A stretch of DNA of 64,000 nucleotides from Pseudorhodobacter antarcticus (GTDB lineage: Bacteria > Pseudomonadota > Alphaproteobacteria > Rhodobacterales > Rhodobacteraceae), in assembly GCA_945860375.1 (NCBI GenBank), contig CAMAQR010000001.1, positions 193,120 to 257,119 on the forward strand, in the 5' to 3' direction. Below the pieces are notes generated by a model. The model ran no database searches. It was not told where the DNA came from and saw only the letters and a program-made list of their open reading frames with translations. Both the position numbers and the translations under genes were made by a program. Shown in pieces: positions 9,890-18,683 of this stretch (positions are counted from its first letter, which is position 1; each line of letters starts with the position of its first letter).

Positions 9890-10491
9890 GTCGCGGCCTC
9901 ATCGAAAGCCGCCACGATGGCTGTGGCGCGGGCGCTGACCTCGGCAACCGAAAGTCCGGGCGCGTAAAGTGCGGTCCCAATGCCGAAACCATCGGCCCCG
10001 GCCTGCATCCATTGGCCGAAATTCGACGCCCCTGCCCCACCGACGGCATAAACCTGACAGCCTTTCGGCAGCACTGCCCGGATGGCCTTCAACCCGTCGG
10101 GGCCGATCAGACTGGCCGGGAATATCTTCAAGCCATCCGCCCCGGCCTTCAACGCCGCGAAACATTCGGTTGGGGTCATCACGCCGGGCCAGCTTTGCAT
10201 CCCGGCGGCTTTGGTGGCCGTGATCACGTCCGGGTCACAGTTTGGCGACACGATCAGGGAGCCGCCAGCGGCAGAAACAGCCTGCACATCGGCCACGGTC
10301 AAGACCGTGCCCGCACCGATTTGTGCCATATCGCCATAGGCTTGCACCATGGCAGCAATCGACAGAAGCGGCTGCGGCGAGTTCAAGGGCACCTCGATCC
10401 GGGTGATGCCAGCGGCGATCAGGGCTTCCGTCACCGGCACAGCCTCGTCCGGCGTGATACCGCGCAGGATGGCAATCAGGGGGCGGGTCAT
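9886..10491 (-). CDS. dgoA: 2-dehydro-3-deoxy-6-phosphogalactonate aldolase
   Basis: Protein of 201 residues, a class I KDPG/KDPGal aldolase. Catalytic Lys122 sits in [10 protein letters not shown] and the catalytic Glu in RIEVPLNS, and the length matches stand-alone DgoA. It splits 2-keto-3-deoxy-6-phosphogalactonate into pyruvate and glyceraldehyde 3-phosphate. It overlaps both neighbours through ATGA junctions: its ATG overlaps the stop of dgoK, and its stop overlaps the start of the lactonase, so translation is coupled. The pairing with dgoK favours the galactonate over the gluconate branch. Confidence 0.92.
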   Translation of the reverse strand: MTRPLIAILRGITPDEAVPVTEALIAAGITRIEVPLNSPQPLLSIAAMVQAYGDMAQIGAGTVLTVADVQAVSAAGGSLIVSPNCDPDVITATKAAGMQSWPGVMTPTECFAALKAGADGLKIFPASLIGPDGLKAIRAVLPKGCQVYAVGGAGASNFGQWMQAGADGFGIGTALYAPGLSVAEVSARATAIVAAFDEAAT

Positions 10492-11405
10492 GGCGTGGCC
10501 TTTCGCAAAACGCCCCGCGCAGTCGCGAGGCCAGAGAGAGTGCAGGCGGTGGCGTCCAACACTTGGCTGGCCACACCTTGGGCAGACAAAGCGCGGGCGT
10601 AAGAGGCCGAAAGCCGTTCGGCTCCAACCAGCATGACGCGCTGGCCCAACCAGTAAGGTTTGGCGGCCGCAAGTTCGCAACCGATCAACAACCCGGACAA
10701 ACGCGCACGGGCGGCATCAGAGGAAAGGCCCGTCAACAACCCTTCGGCGCGCAATGTGAACAGACGTGCGGCTATTTTTTCGGGGCGTGAAAACGCGTCA
10801 GAAACGGCTTGATCAAACGCTTCCAGATCAAACCCATCGCCCGCCATGCCATGCCGCAGCACCGATTGCTGCGACAGAAGGGCGAACAGTTCACCCGTCA
10901 TAAAGGTTTGAAAACTAACGACTTCGCCTGCGGAAACATGCGCCCATTTCGAATGGGTTCCGGGCAGACAGATCACGCCGTCAAAGTTGGGCAACAAGGC
11001 CAAAGCGCCCGCAAGCTGGGTTTCTTCGCCGCGCATCACATCGGCGGGCTGCGGTTGTTGCAAGCCTGGCACGATCATCACCTGCAAACGGGCGTCCAAA
11101 GTCGGAACTGGAACCAGATCACCCGCCGCGACAGGCGCGCAAGGCACGGCGCGATAGGTGGCCTCCAGCCAGCCTTGACGCGCGCCAACCATGCCGCAGG
11201 CAACCACAGGCATCGCGTCCGCGCCCAGCCACGGTGCGATCAACCGCACCAAAGCAGGTTCAAACTGGTCACGCGTCAGCTTGCCCATGCCATCGGCAGA
11301 TTCCGCATGATCAACGACGCCTTCAGCCCCCATAGCCCAGGCGCGCAGGTTGGACGTGCCCCAATCCACCGCGATCCAGTCGATCCGTGATCCGCCTCGG
11401 CCCAT
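10488..11405 (-). CDS. dgoK: 2-dehydro-3-deoxygalactonokinase
   Basis: Protein of about 305 residues of the DgoK family, an ASKHA-fold sugar-acid kinase. Landmarks are the N-terminal phosphate-1 motif [12 protein letters not shown] and [11 protein letters not shown] in the centre, characteristic of DgoK. It phosphorylates 2-keto-3-deoxygalactonate to give the DgoA substrate. The ATG at the given start has a G-rich stretch upstream but no clean ribosome binding site; a later GTG (V of AVDWG) is a weaker alternative. It lies 60 bp downstream of trhO on the same strand, so it could be read from the trhO promoter or have its own. No dgoD-type dehydratase or galactose dehydrogenase gene is in the window. 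Confidence 0.9.
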   Translation of the reverse strand: MGRGGSRIDWIAVDWGTSNLRAWAMGAEGVVDHAESADGMGKLTRDQFEPALVRLIAPWLGADAMPVVACGMVGARQGWLEATYRAVPCAPVAAGDLVPVPTLDARLQVMIVPGLQQPQPADVMRGEETQLAGALALLPNFDGVICLPGTHSKWAHVSAGEVVSFQTFMTGELFALLSQQSVLRHGMAGDGFDLEAFDQAVSDAFSRPEKIAARLFTLRAEGLLTGLSSDAARARLSGLLIGCELAAAKPYWLGQRVMLVGAERLSASYARALSAQGVASQVLDATACTLSGLATARGVLRKATP

Positions 11406-11466
11406 GCCGCCCCCCCCGTTGCCACCCAGCGCAAAACTGCCCGGTTTGCCTCAATGCCGCAAGCTG

Positions 11467-12393
11467 TTAGCGCAACCGCGTGGCAAATAGTTGGTCGCTG
11501 AAATGAGCCTCGCCACGCGCTTTGGCCAGATCCAACTGACGTTGGCGTTCGCGAAAACGGGCACGGTCGGCTTCGGCGTATTCGCCCACACAGTGGTGAC
11601 ATTGTGCGCCGCGTTCATACTCGGGATGCTGCTTATCGGCGGCACTGATCGGGCGGCGGCAGGCGTGGCAGCTGTCATAATCGCCCGCAATCAACCCGTG
11701 GCCCACCGAGACGCGGCCATCGAAAACATAGCATTCACCGTTCCACATGGACTGTTCGGCGGGCACCTCTTCCAGATATTTCAGGATGCCCCCCTTCAGG
11801 TGAAACACCTCATCCACCCCTTGGCCCAATAGGTAATTCGTTGACTTTTCACACCGAATCCCACCCGTGCAGAACATCGCGATGCGCTTGCCGCGATAGG
11901 TTTCCTTATGCGCCTCCCACCATGCGGGGAAGTCGCGGAAGGTGCGGATGTCGGGATCAACCGCGCCCGCAAAGGTGCCGATGCCGACCTCGTAATCGTT
12001 GCGGGTGTCGATCAGGGCGACGTCTGGCGACGCGATCAGATCGTTCCAATCCTGTGCCGACACATAGGACCCAACGCGCGCCACCGGGTCCACGTTCGGC
12101 TGCCCCATGGTGACGATTTCACGCTTCAGCTTGACCTTCATACGACCAAAGGGCTGAGTTTCGGCAGTGCTTTCCTTGTGCTCCAGCGCCGCGAAACCGG
12201 GAATGCCGCGCAGATGCGACAGGATGTTGTCTATCGCATCACGCGGCCCGGCAATGGTGCCGTTGATCCCTTCAGACGCCAGCAAAAGCGAACCTTTGAC
12301 ACCAGTTGACTGGCAAGCCGCAAGCAACGGCGCGCGCAAAGCGATCGGATCGGCGATCTTGGCGAAATGGTAAAGGGCGGCGACGGTCAACAT
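11467..12393 (-). CDS. trhO: tRNA uridine(34) hydroxylase TrhO (rhodanese family)
   Basis: Protein of 308 residues, formerly UPF0176. The N terminus (YHFAKI) is an acylphosphatase-like fold, followed by a rhodanese domain with the signature CTGGIRCEKS, which supplies catalytic Cys175 and conserved Cys181. A Cys-rich tail (CHACRRPI and CHHC) probably binds zinc. The family makes 5-hydroxyuridine at tRNA position 34 using prephenate-independent chemistry. The start is the ATG giving MLTVAALYHF; in-frame codons upstream run into the neighbouring gene. It starts 22 bp after the stop of the upstream epimerase gene and is probably cotranscribed with it. Confidence 0.93.
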   Translation of the reverse strand: MLTVAALYHFAKIADPIALRAPLLAACQSTGVKGSLLLASEGINGTIAGPRDAIDNILSHLRGIPGFAALEHKESTAETQPFGRMKVKLKREIVTMGQPNVDPVARVGSYVSAQDWNDLIASPDVALIDTRNDYEVGIGTFAGAVDPDIRTFRDFPAWWEAHKETYRGKRIAMFCTGGIRCEKSTNYLLGQGVDEVFHLKGGILKYLEEVPAEQSMWNGECYVFDGRVSVGHGLIAGDYDSCHACRRPISAADKQHPEYERGAQCHHCVGEYAEADRARFRERQRQLDLAKARGEAHFSDQLFATRLR

Positions 12394-12415
12394 TTGGAGG
12401 TCCTGAAATAGGGGG

Positions 12416-13405
12416 TCAAAGCACGCGATCCTCGGCTGCATAGTCGAAAACATCATGTCCATAAGCTTGAAATGCCGGGAATTCATTCTGCCACGTTGTC
12501 GCGTGCTGCACCAGCCACGCGCAATAATCTGGCAGCACCGCCGCAAAGTCGGGGCCACCATTCCAGCCCAATGCGCGGGCCTTGGCGGTGGACAGGCGCA
12601 TCGGATTCTCGACGCTCCATGGGGTGAAACCCACATGGGCAAAGGCTTCGGGCAGGTCATCAACCGGGATCAGGGTAAAGCGGTGGCCCATGGCTTGGCC
12701 AATGGCGTGGGCGATCTGAGTGACGGTCAGCGCCTGCAGATCAGCGGCATTGAAGATGCCATAATGCTGATGTTGCAGGCAAAAGCTGACCAAAGAGGCA
12801 ATGCCAAGGGCCGAGGAGGTGTGAAAGATGTTCTGCCCCGCGTCGACCAAAGGCACCCGCGCCCGACCGTCCAGCGCGCGTTTGACAAACCACCATTCGC
12901 GGGGATGCCGCGCGCCGATGCCATAAATCGCACAGGGCCGCAGGATGGTTACGGGGGCGCCGACAAGCGCCATTTCCATCGCGACTTTGCCTGAGGAATA
13001 GCCATCACCGGGGGCAACGGTGGGCTGCGATTCCTTGATTTCACGCGGGAACTCTGGGAACCCGTCAGCCGCGTTCTCCAGACTGCGGCCCTGTTCATCG
13101 GCGTAAACCGCAGCGGTCGAGATCACGCAATACTGCCCAACATCGCTGCGGGCGGTCAGAAGGTCGGCGGCATCGGCAGCGGTCAAAGCCATCGGATCGA
13201 ACACCGCGTCATAGCCGCCGCCGCTGCGGATGGTGACGGCGCGGCTGTCGCCATGGGGCACGTGGCGCGCAAGGTCCGCCAATTCCGGCGGCAAATTGCG
13301 CCCGCCGCGGGTGACGGCATCCACCTGCCAGCCCTGCGCCGCAAGCATCGGCACCAAGGCCCGTGCCATCTGACCCGTGGCCCCAAACACCAGTGCCTTG
13401 CGCAT
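12416..13405 (-). CDS. NAD-dependent epimerase/dehydratase (SDR)
   Basis: Protein of 329 residues, an extended short-chain dehydrogenase/reductase. The N-terminal VFGATGQMARAL matches the GxxGxxA/G NAD-binding glycine motif in slightly relaxed form. A Ser-Tyr-Lys type active site can be placed at ISTAAVY and GYSSGKVAME, where the Tyr-x3-Lys spacing is kept (YSSGK). The family acts on nucleotide sugars or other small hydroxyl substrates; the substrate is not evident. It is divergent from pncA and upstream of trhO with a 22 bp gap. Confidence 0.82.
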   Translation of the reverse strand: MRKALVFGATGQMARALVPMLAAQGWQVDAVTRGGRNLPPELADLARHVPHGDSRAVTIRSGGGYDAVFDPMALTAADAADLLTARSDVGQYCVISTAAVYADEQGRSLENAADGFPEFPREIKESQPTVAPGDGYSSGKVAMEMALVGAPVTILRPCAIYGIGARHPREWWFVKRALDGRARVPLVDAGQNIFHTSSALGIASLVSFCLQHQHYGIFNAADLQALTVTQIAHAIGQAMGHRFTLIPVDDLPEAFAHVGFTPWSVENPMRLSTAKARALGWNGGPDFAAVLPDYCAWLVQHATTWQNEFPAFQAYGHDVFDYAAEDRVL

Positions 13406-13478
13406 GTTTCCGCTTTCAATTGACCAAATCCGGCCCCATTCTTAAAGAATTGTCGTGGAAATGACACGGAGAAAGCTG

Positions 13479-14081
13479 ATGCAAGCCGAAGCCTTGATCG
13501 TGATAGACGTGCAGAATGATTTCTGTCCCGGCGGGGCCTTGGCGGTGGCGGGCGGCGACGTGATCGTCGAACAGATCAACGCGATGATGCCCCATTTTAC
13601 GGTTGTGGTGCTGACGCAGGACTGGCACCCGGCCGACCACAAATCGTTTGTCGACACTCATCCGGGGGCAGAGCCGTTTTCGACTGTCGAGATGGCCTAT
13701 GGCACGCAAGTGTTGTGGCCGCGGCATTGCGTGCAGGGCACCGCTGGGGCGGCGTTTCATGCTGATTTGCACGCTGATGCGGCACAACTGGTGATCCGCA
13801 AAGGCTTCCGTGCCGGGATCGACAGCTATTCGGCGTTCTTTGAAAATGACCGGACCACGCCGACGGGTCTGGATGGCTACCTGCGCGCGCGCGGGGTGAC
13901 GGCAGTCACTCTGGTCGGATTGGCAACAGATTTTTGCGTCGCCTATTCGGCATTGGACGCAGCGAGGTTGGGCTTCGGCGTGACGGTGCCGCTGGCTGCG
14001 TGTCGGGCGATTGATCTGGGTGGTTCGCTGGCGGTGATGCAGTCGCAGATGCAAGCGGCGGGTGTGGTTTTGATCGATTGA
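13479..14081 (+). CDS. pncA: nicotinamidase
   Basis: Protein of 200 residues, an isochorismatase-fold amidase converting nicotinamide to nicotinate in NAD salvage. The catalytic triad is visible: Asp10 in VIDVQNDF, Lys108 in VIRKGF, Cys153 in ATDFCVAYSA. Metal ligands are in QDWHPADH (Asp48, His50, His54). The start is the ATG eight bases after CGGAG; an earlier in-frame ATG would add eight residues and lacks a site. It is followed after 75 bp by pncB, which uses its product. Confidence 0.95.
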   Translation: MQAEALIVIDVQNDFCPGGALAVAGGDVIVEQINAMMPHFTVVVLTQDWHPADHKSFVDTHPGAEPFSTVEMAYGTQVLWPRHCVQGTAGAAFHADLHADAAQLVIRKGFRAGIDSYSAFFENDRTTPTGLDGYLRARGVTAVTLVGLATDFCVAYSALDAARLGFGVTVPLAACRAIDLGGSLAVMQSQMQAAGVVLID

Positions 14082-14156
14082 ACCCGGATTCTTGCTTGTT
14101 CTCGCAGTCTTAACTTGGTCTAACGCCTGAAATTCAGTCTTGGAAAGGCATCCATC

Positions 14157-15449
14157 ATGGTTGATCTCGCCACCCGGGTGCACAATCACAACTGGAAAAT
14201 TGACCCGATTGTGCGGTCTTTGATCGACACTGACTTTTACAAGCTGTTGATGTGTCAGTCTATCTTTCGCAACAAGCCGGATACCAACGTCACCTTCAGC
14301 CTGATCAACCGCACCACGAATATCAGGCTTGCCGATCTGATCGACGAGGGCGAGTTGCGCGAACAGCTGGACCATGTGCGCAGCCTTTCGCTGACGCGGG
14401 GCGAAAGCACCTGGCTGCGTGGCAACATGTTTTACGGCAAACGTCAGATGTTCCGGCCTGATTTCATGGAGTGGTTTGAGGGCATGCGCCTGCCGCCTTA
14501 CCATCTGGAAAAAAAGGATGGCCAATATGAATTGACCTTCGAAGGCAGTTGGCCAGAGGTGATGCTGTGGGAAATCCCGGCGCTGGCGGTGATCATGGAA
14601 CTGCGCAGCCGGGCGGTTTTGTCGAAATTGGGCAAATTCGAACTGCAAGTCTTGTATGCCCGCGCGATGACGCGGCTGTGGGAGAAGATCGAACGCTTGC
14701 GCGCAATTGACGGGTTGCGGATTGCCGATTTTGGCACGCGGCGGCGCCATTCTTTCCTATGGCAGGATTGGTGCGTGCAGGCGATGCAAGAAGGCTTGGG
14801 CGCGAAATTCACCGGGACCAGCAACTGCCGCGTCGCCATGCGCCGAGACATCGAGGCAATAGGAACGAACGCTCATGAATTGCCGATGGTTTACTCGGCG
14901 CTGGCAAATTCGGATGTCGAACTGGCGCAGGCACCCTATCAGGTGTTGGCCGATTGGCAGGAAGAACACGATGGCAACCTGCGGATCATGCTGCCCGACA
15001 CCTATGGCAGCGACGGTTTTTTGAAAAACGCCCCGGATTGGCTGGCGAGTTGGACGGGGATTCGGATTGACTCCGGCGATCCGGCGACGGGGGCGGAAAA
15101 CGCCATCCGCTGGTGGCGGGAACGTGGCGAAGACCCTGCGACCAAATTGGTGATCTTCTCGGACGGGTTGGATGTGGACCAGATCGAACAGCTGCACCAC
15201 CAGTTTCTGGGCCGCGTGAAGGTGTCGTTCGGCTGGGGCACGATGCTGACCAATGACTTCCGCGATCTGGTGCCCGGCGATGGATTGGCGCCGTTCAGTC
15301 TGGTCTGCAAAGCGGTTTCGGCCAATGGCCGACCGACGGTGAAACTGTCGGATAATCCGGGCAAAGCCTTGGGACCAAAGGCCGAAATTGAGAGATACAA
15401 ACGGGTGTTCGGCGTCGGGGATCAGTTGACGCAGCCAGTTGTGGTCTAG
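14157..15449 (+). CDS. pncB: nicotinate phosphoribosyltransferase
   Basis: Protein of 430 residues catalysing nicotinate + PRPP + ATP to nicotinate mononucleotide, the second step of NAD salvage after pncA. The N terminus [15 protein letters not shown] and the central [10 protein letters not shown] are PncB hallmarks; the latter surrounds the phosphorylated His. The substrate/phosphate loop region RIDSGDP is intact, and the length is normal. The ATG follows TTGGAAAGG. The gene ends in a TAG whose palindromic CTAG is shared with the stop of the convergent phosphotransferase, so the two coding regions overlap by four bases. Confidence 0.96.
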   Translation: MVDLATRVHNHNWKIDPIVRSLIDTDFYKLLMCQSIFRNKPDTNVTFSLINRTTNIRLADLIDEGELREQLDHVRSLSLTRGESTWLRGNMFYGKRQMFRPDFMEWFEGMRLPPYHLEKKDGQYELTFEGSWPEVMLWEIPALAVIMELRSRAVLSKLGKFELQVLYARAMTRLWEKIERLRAIDGLRIADFGTRRRHSFLWQDWCVQAMQEGLGAKFTGTSNCRVAMRRDIEAIGTNAHELPMVYSALANSDVELAQAPYQVLADWQEEHDGNLRIMLPDTYGSDGFLKNAPDWLASWTGIRIDSGDPATGAENAIRWWRERGEDPATKLVIFSDGLDVDQIEQLHHQFLGRVKVSFGWGTMLTNDFRDLVPGDGLAPFSLVCKAVSANGRPTVKLSDNPGKALGPKAEIERYKRVFGVGDQLTQPVVV

Positions 15450-16381
15450 GCCATCAACCGCTCTGCCCACATCACCGCGCGCGCAATGTGGCTGCGATGG
15501 ACCGGATCTTCGAGCGGCAATCGGGGGGCCGTCCAGCCGACAGAGGCACAGGTGCGGGCCAGCGTGAAAACTTCCACCATATCTGCCTTGGCAGGCTTGG
15601 TCTGAGTGTAACCTTCGATCAGCGCATCCCGGATTTCAAGATAGTGCGGCTCGTAGAGGTTCTGTGACAGCACCGTTCCCAAGTCATAAAGACGAAATCC
15701 AAAGCCAGAGTCGTCAAAGTCGATCAACGATAGCGAACGGCCGTTCACCAATACATTTTCGCGCAACACATCGGCATGGATTGGGCCAAAATCGCCCGAT
15801 TTGGCATGGTCGGTCAGCCGGTCGCGCAGAAACATGCGGGCACGATGCAGGGTGGCGGTTTGAGCCGGCGAGGCGACAGGATGCTCCCAGAACCGGCCCC
15901 AGAACGGGTGTTCACCGACCAGCCCTTCAATGTCCCAGCGCGGGCGGGTGAAATCGGCGGGCAGTGTCAGACGGTCGGTTGCCTCGTGAAAATCGGCCAG
16001 CAGGCGACCCAGGGCGTGGTGGCGTTGCAGCACCACAGACAGGGGGTCAGGGAACTGCTGACCGGCTTCGCCAAGCGCTTCACCCTCCACCCATGCGATG
16101 ACTGAGGCGTTGCGTCCGTTCGAAAGTCGCACCAGCAGCGCCCCATCAAGCGCGGCCAAGGCTGCCGGAACCGCTACGCCTTGAACCGCAAGAGCGGCGC
16201 ACCACCACAACTCGGAGCGGATTGCGGCATCATCCTGATAGCCCTGCCGGTGCAAACGCAAAGCGGCACGCCCCATTGGCCCCAATATTTCAAACACCGC
16301 ATTTTCACGATTGCGGATCAGACGCACAACTTTGCCGCCCCAATGCGCGGCAGCCTCCTGCGCCAAGGCCAGCAAGGTCAT
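15446..16381 (-). CDS. aminoglycoside/homoserine-kinase-type phosphotransferase
   Basis: Protein of 311 residues with the APH kinase fold. The catalytic loop [14 protein letters not shown] gives the HxDxxxxN pattern, and the metal-binding Asp follows in [10 protein letters not shown]. The N-terminal lobe has NAVFEILG and [11 protein letters not shown], with the ATP-binding Arg/Lys region less classical. Members include homoserine kinase ThrB type II and SrkA/RdoA-like stress kinases; which of these applies cannot be decided. Its ATG overlaps the arfB stop (ATGA), so it is translationally coupled to the ribosome-rescue gene, and it ends tail-to-tail with pncB. Confidence 0.84.
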   Translation of the reverse strand: MTLLALAQEAAAHWGGKVVRLIRNRENAVFEILGPMGRAALRLHRQGYQDDAAIRSELWWCAALAVQGVAVPAALAALDGALLVRLSNGRNASVIAWVEGEALGEAGQQFPDPLSVVLQRHHALGRLLADFHEATDRLTLPADFTRPRWDIEGLVGEHPFWGRFWEHPVASPAQTATLHRARMFLRDRLTDHAKSGDFGPIHADVLRENVLVNGRSLSLIDFDDSGFGFRLYDLGTVLSQNLYEPHYLEIRDALIEGYTQTKPAKADMVEVFTLARTCASVGWTAPRLPLEDPVHRSHIARAVMWAERLMA

Positions 16382-16800
16382 TCCTCTTCCCCCGGTTTGC
16401 CGCGCAGTGCCTTGACCTCGCCGCGCTGCACTTTGGCAGCGACGCGGCGCAACTGGCTGCCGTAGGTGGGCTTGGTTGCCACCCGGCGTTTCGGCGCGAT
16501 CAGCGCGGCGCGGATCAATTCCGCCAACCGTTCACGCGCCATTTCCCGGTTGCGGGCCTGACTGCGGGTCTCCTCGGCCTGAATGATGATCGCGCCCTCC
16601 AGCGTCCAGCGCCGCCCGGCCAGTTTCTTCAGCCGCGCCTTGACCGACGCGGCCAGCGCGGGCGAGCGTTCGGCCTCAAACCGCAATTCGACCGCCGTCG
16701 ACACTTTGTTCACGTTCTGACCGCCCGGCCCCGAGGACCGGACGAAGCTTTCGGTCAGCTCCCAGTCGGCGATAAAGATGGTGTCGGTGATCCTCAACAT
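16378..16800 (-). CDS. arfB: alternative ribosome-rescue factor ArfB
   Basis: Protein of 140 residues, the YaeJ/ArfB class of release-factor-like peptidyl-tRNA hydrolases. The catalytic GGQ occurs in SSGPGGQNVNKVST near residue 28. The C-terminal tail after KRRVATKPTYG is strongly basic, as needed to enter the empty mRNA channel of a stalled ribosome. No codon-recognition domain is present, which separates it from RF1/RF2. The start codon has only a weak upstream ribosome binding site, and an intrinsic terminator ends about 20 bases before it, so expression may depend on read-through. Confidence 0.93.
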   Translation of the reverse strand: MLRITDTIFIADWELTESFVRSSGPGGQNVNKVSTAVELRFEAERSPALAASVKARLKKLAGRRWTLEGAIIIQAEETRSQARNREMARERLAELIRAALIAPKRRVATKPTYGSQLRRVAAKVQRGEVKALRGKPGEEE

Positions 16801-16824
16801 GACCGTAAGCTATCCGGGCGTTGC

Positions 16825-16861
16825 AAAAAGAGAAAGGGTTGCCGGAATGCGGCAACCCTTT
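16825..16861 (-). terminator. intrinsic terminator before arfB
   Basis: Perfect 11-bp stem AAAGGGTTGCC / GGCAACCCTTT with a seven-base loop, followed on the minus strand by CTCTTTTTG. It ends the short transcript carrying the 18-codon ORF and lies about 24 bases before the arfB start, so it could act as an attenuator for arfB. Confidence 0.75.
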
Positions 16862-16933
16862 CCGAGATCTTAGGAGATGGGCCAGTTAGGTATCAAAAGC
16901 CCAATCAGTGGTTGTTTCTCCAAGGGGCTGCCC

Positions 16934-16990
16934 TTAGAAAACACCCCCCATGACTGTCCCGACACCGCTCTCCAACATCACTCTAGACAC
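16934..16990 (-). CDS. 18-residue leader peptide / small protein
   Basis: Short frame beginning GTG, encoding an 18-residue peptide that starts MSRVMLESGV and ends VMGGVF, then TAA. It is preceded by AAAGGAGGTGACCCA, the strongest Shine-Dalgarno match in the window (AGGAGG, seven-base spacing). An alternative in-frame ATG lies four codons later. A TTGACA -35-like box (17049-17054) sits directly after the stop of the queuosine-precursor transporter; the -10 is weak. Between the peptide stop and the terminator are further inverted repeats, for example GGGC/GCCC and GGAGA/TCTCC. I do not recognise the peptide. It could be a leader peptide regulating arfB or a dual-function small RNA. Confidence 0.55.
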   Translation of the reverse strand: MSRVMLESGVGTVMGGVF

Positions 16991-17060
16991 TGGGTCACCT
17001 CCTTTCAAAATGTTGCCGATAGATCAAACTTGGCACAGATTTTGTGTTTGTCAAAAGAAT

Positions 17061-17681
17061 TTACGCAACCCGTGTGGTGTATTTTGCGATTGCCAGCCGG
17101 AAGGGCAAAAGTGCCAGCACATCAACCGCGATTTTAACGACGAAATCGGCGGTTCCAAGCGACACCCACAGCGGCACTTCGGGGCCAAAACCCAGCAGGG
17201 CCACGGGGCCTGTGGCCCAGGACACGTCGTTGCCGGGCTCCAACCAGATCAGCCCCGCCGAGAACGCGATGGTGAAGAAAATCATCGTGTCGGCCGTGGA
17301 CCCGAGCAATGTGGACAGGAAAGGTGCGCGCCACCACGCGGCGCGGCGCAGGCGGTCAAAGACCGCAATGTCCAGCAATTGCCCGACCAGAAAGGCCAAA
17401 GCCGAGCCAACGGCGATGCGCAACGTGACCAAGGGGCCAAATTCACCCATGATCTGGGTGCCGATGAACGAGCAGATCAGGCCGACAATCAGCCCCGCAT
17501 AGACCACTCGCCGGGCGGCGGCGGCGCCGTGAAAGCGGTTGACCAGATCGGACACAAAGAAGGCCAGCGGGTAGGTGAAGGCGCCCCAGGTCAGCCATTG
17601 GCCAATCGGGTATTGCACAAGAATGTTCGATGCCACCACGATGGCGGCCATGGCAAGGATGCCAGCAGCAAGATGTTTCAT
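17061..17681 (-). CDS. queuosine precursor transporter (QPTR/YhhQ family)
   Basis: Protein of 206 residues with about six membrane helices, of the VUT_1/COG1738 family that imports preQ0/preQ1 for queuosine modification of tRNA. Family features include FTYPLAFFVSDLVNRF near the N terminus, the polar helix TLRIAVGSALAFLVGQLLD, and STLLGSTADTMIFF. The start codon follows CGGAACACAAC, where the GGA lies inside the predicted preQ1 pseudoknot. That placement supports both the transporter call and its regulation by its own substrate. No queuosine biosynthesis gene is in the window, consistent with a salvage role. Confidence 0.92.
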   Translation of the reverse strand: MKHLAAGILAMAAIVVASNILVQYPIGQWLTWGAFTYPLAFFVSDLVNRFHGAAAARRVVYAGLIVGLICSFIGTQIMGEFGPLVTLRIAVGSALAFLVGQLLDIAVFDRLRRAAWWRAPFLSTLLGSTADTMIFFTIAFSAGLIWLEPGNDVSWATGPVALLGFGPEVPLWVSLGTADFVVKIAVDVLALLPFRLAIAKYTTRVA

Positions 17682-17688
17682 GTTGTGT

Positions 17689-17718
17689 TCCGTTTTTTAC
17701 AAGGTCGCGGAGACTTGT
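17689..17718 (-). promoter_or_regulatory. preQ1-I-like riboswitch aptamer
   Basis: Read on the minus strand this 30-base element folds as an H-type pseudoknot. P1 is ACAAG/CTTGT. The loop strand TCCG pairs with CGGA after a run of six As to form P2. A C directly 5' of the second P1 strand is at the position of the preQ1-pairing cytidine in the class I aptamer. P2 contains the GGA upstream of the transporter ATG, so ligand binding would hide the ribosome binding site. Assignment is from structure and gene context, not from a covariance search. Confidence 0.72.
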
Positions 17719-17786
17719 TCCCGGGATTGGGGACGCAGCGCCTTACCCCCAAAGCCGAGGCGCTGTCAATCTGAGCGCGGTTTGGA

Positions 17787-18683
17787 TCAGCGCGCGGCCA
17801 GCACGTCCATGCACTGGCGCGGCAGATCGGCCATGGTGAATTGGCGCGGACCTTTTTCCGGCGGCTCTTCAGGCTTGGGCTTTTTCGGCTTTTTGGTCGG
17901 TTTGGGCGGGTTCAAATAGTCCGTCACCCAATACATCAGCGTGTCGTCGCAACCGTCGCCGCCCTTGGACAGGTCCGACACGGTCGGCTTTTGCGTCTGG
18001 CACAGCCGCGCGCCTTTGGGGCATTTCAGGCGAACGTGAAAATGGGTGTCATGCCCGGCCACGGGGCGGATTTTCTGCAGCCATTTCTTGTCGTCAGCGG
18101 TGGCGGTTTTGCACATTTCGATCTTCACAGCGGCGGCCACGAAAATGCGGTCGATGCGCGGATCGGAGGCGGCGGCGCGCAGCAGCGCGTGGTGGCGCGA
18201 CGTCCAGTTTCCGGTGACAGATTTCTGATCGGCGGAACGCACCGGAATCGAGCTGATCTTCTCACGCTCAGTGCGCGACAGGTCCAGACGCTGCGGCGGC
18301 AGCATCCAGATATCGGCATCCAGACCGATCTGGTGGCTGGCGTGGCCGCTTGTCATCGGGCCGCCGCGGGGTTGGCTCATATCGCCAATGTAAAGCCCGG
18401 CCCAACCGATTTGCTGCGCGGTTTGGGACAGGCCGATCAGGTAATCGACCAACACCGGCTGGCCGAAGTTGCGGTTGCGCGACAGCCGCATCGCCTGCCA
18501 GGACGGCCCGGTTTCCGGCAGCTGCACCATCCCCGCCGCACAACCGCGCGCGTAGGAGCCAACAGGCATCGGGTCTTGCTGCGACGGTGCGTCCTTGGCC
18601 CCGAACAGTTTGTTCGCCAGCTTTTCAGCATGGACGGGCGCGGGGGCCAGCAGGGCCAAACACAACAAAAGTTTTCGGATCAT
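17787..18683 (-). CDS. mepA: penicillin-insensitive murein endopeptidase
   Basis: Protein of 298 residues with a signal peptide (KLLLCLALLAPAPVHA), a periplasmic LAS-type zinc peptidase that cuts D-Ala-meso-DAP cross-links in peptidoglycan. Zinc-site motifs are intact: SGHASHQIGLDADIWM and GHDTHFHVRLKCP. Six cysteines suggest disulfides. The C terminus carries a Lys/Pro-rich linker (PKPTKKPKKPKP) and a short tail, longer than in E. coli MepA. The ATG overlaps the stop of the upstream MFS gene (ATGA), so the two are coupled. A long in-frame upstream extension is only the antisense-like frame of that MFS gene. Confidence 0.94.
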   Translation of the reverse strand: MIRKLLLCLALLAPAPVHAEKLANKLFGAKDAPSQQDPMPVGSYARGCAAGMVQLPETGPSWQAMRLSRNRNFGQPVLVDYLIGLSQTAQQIGWAGLYIGDMSQPRGGPMTSGHASHQIGLDADIWMLPPQRLDLSRTEREKISSIPVRSADQKSVTGNWTSRHHALLRAAASDPRIDRIFVAAAVKIEMCKTATADDKKWLQKIRPVAGHDTHFHVRLKCPKGARLCQTQKPTVSDLSKGGDGCDDTLMYWVTDYLNPPKPTKKPKKPKPEEPPEKGPRQFTMADLPRQCMDVLAAR

